Shown in pieces: positions 5,735 through 6,607 of a stretch of 6,607 bases of DNA. A program made the position numbers and the translations under genes. The notes below the pieces were generated by a model. The model saw only the letters and a list, made by a program, of their open reading frames with translations, ran no database searches and was not told where the DNA came from. The DNA is from an uncultured Planctomycetota bacterium. GTDB taxonomy: Bacteria; Planctomycetota; Planctomycetia; Pirellulales; Thermoguttaceae. The stretch covers positions 1 through 6,607 of the forward strand of contig CADBTE010000059.1 in assembly GCA_902797455.1 (NCBI GenBank), given 5' to 3'. The first letter of the stretch is position 1; the number at the start of each line of letters is the position of its first letter.

Positions 5735-6607
5735 TTACGGCTCGTGGAACGAAATGTGTTTCGTGGTCCAGTTCAGCTGTTTGTCCAATTCACTGGGGGT
5801 GAGGAACTGGGGTGGGAAGATTGGCTTGGGGGAGAAGATATCCTCGCTGCGATGTTCCCCGTTGCTCTTTTCCAAAGAAAGTGTATCGGCCACCTCGTCC
5901 TGAAGGATACGAAGCCACTCAGGAGGCTCAAAGCCGATTCCCGCCTGTTGCCTGGCGAAAAACTCTACCTGATTTGACAATCGGCGGAACGACTCGTTCT
6001 GTTCTCCTTCGGTCCTAACCCGTTGGGTCACTTCGGGAATGAGGCCGCACATTTGGTCGATCTGGAGCGGTCGGACAAATCTCTCGGAGAGGCGCTCACT
6101 GATACTGGGGAGTGAAATCCCATATTGCTTGCTTAACTGTTGGTAGCTTTGGAGAATTTCCTCCGAGGTCTTGACGCTTTTTTGACCGAGCCGCTCTTCC
6201 CAGAGTGTGGCAGCGTTGTTGAACCCATACTTGATGAGCGTCTGATGAACCCAGTAGACCGGTTTGAGATTCCAGGAGATACGCTCGTACATTGTCAGGA
6301 CACGGAGCATATCAAGGAACATATAGATCTTCTCACCATGATCCGAATGGGTCGTGGTACTGTTGTAATCGATGTATTCGGAGAAATTCTCGGCAACGCA
6401 CTCTAAAACCGTCTCCAGGCAGGAGACCGCCAGCCGGAAGGGATATTGATTTTGGACAAGCGCGTCGACGAGTCCCTCACCGATTTCAAGCGTCTGACCG
6501 TCTTGATAGAGGGTCATCAAAGAGCGAAGGTAGTTCCCAACCCCTTGATGCAGAATGGCACGGATATTTCGGAAGACGAGGAACTCTTGGGTAAAGATAT
6601 CGCTTCC
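5735..6607 (-). CDS. Hypothetical protein, 3' part only (start beyond the window)
   Basis: The frame is open from the right edge of the window (first visible residues GSDIFTQEFLVFRNIRAILH) to TAA at 5735-5737, giving 290 residues. The TTG at 6518-6520 (read LMTLYQDG) is internal, because the frame continues upstream with good protein-like sequence. No signal peptide or membrane helix is visible. The composition suggests a mainly helical soluble protein: many Leu/Glu/Gln-rich stretches such as SEEILQSYQQLSKQYG and TQRVRTEGEQNESFRRLSNQ, the latter perhaps a short coiled coil. Aromatic-rich patches are ERISWNLKPVYWVHQTLIKYG and FEPPEWLRI. The C-terminal 45 or so residues are Pro/Ser/Lys-rich (FSPKPIFPPQFLTPSE) and may be a tail. 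I do not recognise a family or catalytic motif. It is convergent with, and so not in an operon with, the genes to its left. Confidence 0.75.
   Translation of the reverse strand, partial: GSDIFTQEFLVFRNIRAILHQGVGNYLRSLMTLYQDGQTLEIGEGLVDALVQNQYPFRLAVSCLETVLECVAENFSEYIDYNSTTTHSDHGEKIYMFLDMLRVLTMYERISWNLKPVYWVHQTLIKYGFNNAATLWEERLGQKSVKTSEEILQSYQQLSKQYGISLPSISERLSERFVRPLQIDQMCGLIPEVTQRVRTEGEQNESFRRLSNQVEFFARQQAGIGFEPPEWLRILQDEVADTLSLEKSNGEHRSEDIFSPKPIFPPQFLTPSELDKQLNWTTKHISFHEP

Noticed and set aside
6140..6594. Plus-strand frames opposite the right-hand gene
   Set aside because: The minus frame is longer, open to the window edge and has normal protein composition; the plus frames are shadows.
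1..6607. Defence system, CRISPR array, mobile element or prophage
   Set aside because: No spaced direct repeats, transposase, integrase, nuclease or toxin-antitoxin motifs were seen; the genes read as efflux plus orphan chromosomal genes.

Overview
The window looks like an ordinary chromosomal segment of a moderately GC-rich Gram-negative bacterium. An RND efflux system with a periplasmic adaptor and a lipoprotein-type signal both imply an outer membrane. My best guess is a planctomycete (Pirellulales-like). That guess rests on the divergent RND pump, the GTG/TTG starts and several unrecognised proteins, and no marker gene here proves it.

Left part (1-4502, + strand): a three-gene efflux operon that begins outside the window. 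It holds the C-terminal end of an RND periplasmic adaptor (1-261), then a complete RND inner-membrane permease of 1127 residues (292-3675), then a classical short-chain dehydrogenase/reductase (3672-4502). The SDR's GTG start overlaps the permease's TGA stop by 4 nt. Adaptor and permease would form the pump. The SDR is probably co-translated with it and may act on the exported compound, but the substrate is unknown.

Middle (4503-5706, + strand): a gap of about 170 nt with a GC-only hairpin (4546-4564), an A9 tract and a strong near-perfect inverted repeat (4619-4645). After it come an unrecognised 209-residue soluble protein (4673-5302) and a small lipoprotein (5392-5706). The lipoprotein's start is best read as TTG because of its Shine-Dalgarno spacing. 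The 89-nt gap between these two genes carries two overlapping, mutually exclusive inverted repeats.

Right part (5735-6607, - strand): the C-terminal 290 residues of an unrecognised, probably soluble and mostly helical protein. It converges on the lipoprotein gene across a 28-nt gap and its reading frame is open to the window edge.

I saw no tRNA, rRNA, CRISPR array, insertion sequence or phage gene. The points most worth a second look are the SDR coupled to the pump, the altered proton-relay residues of the permease, the inverted repeat at 4619-4645 and the orphan proteins.
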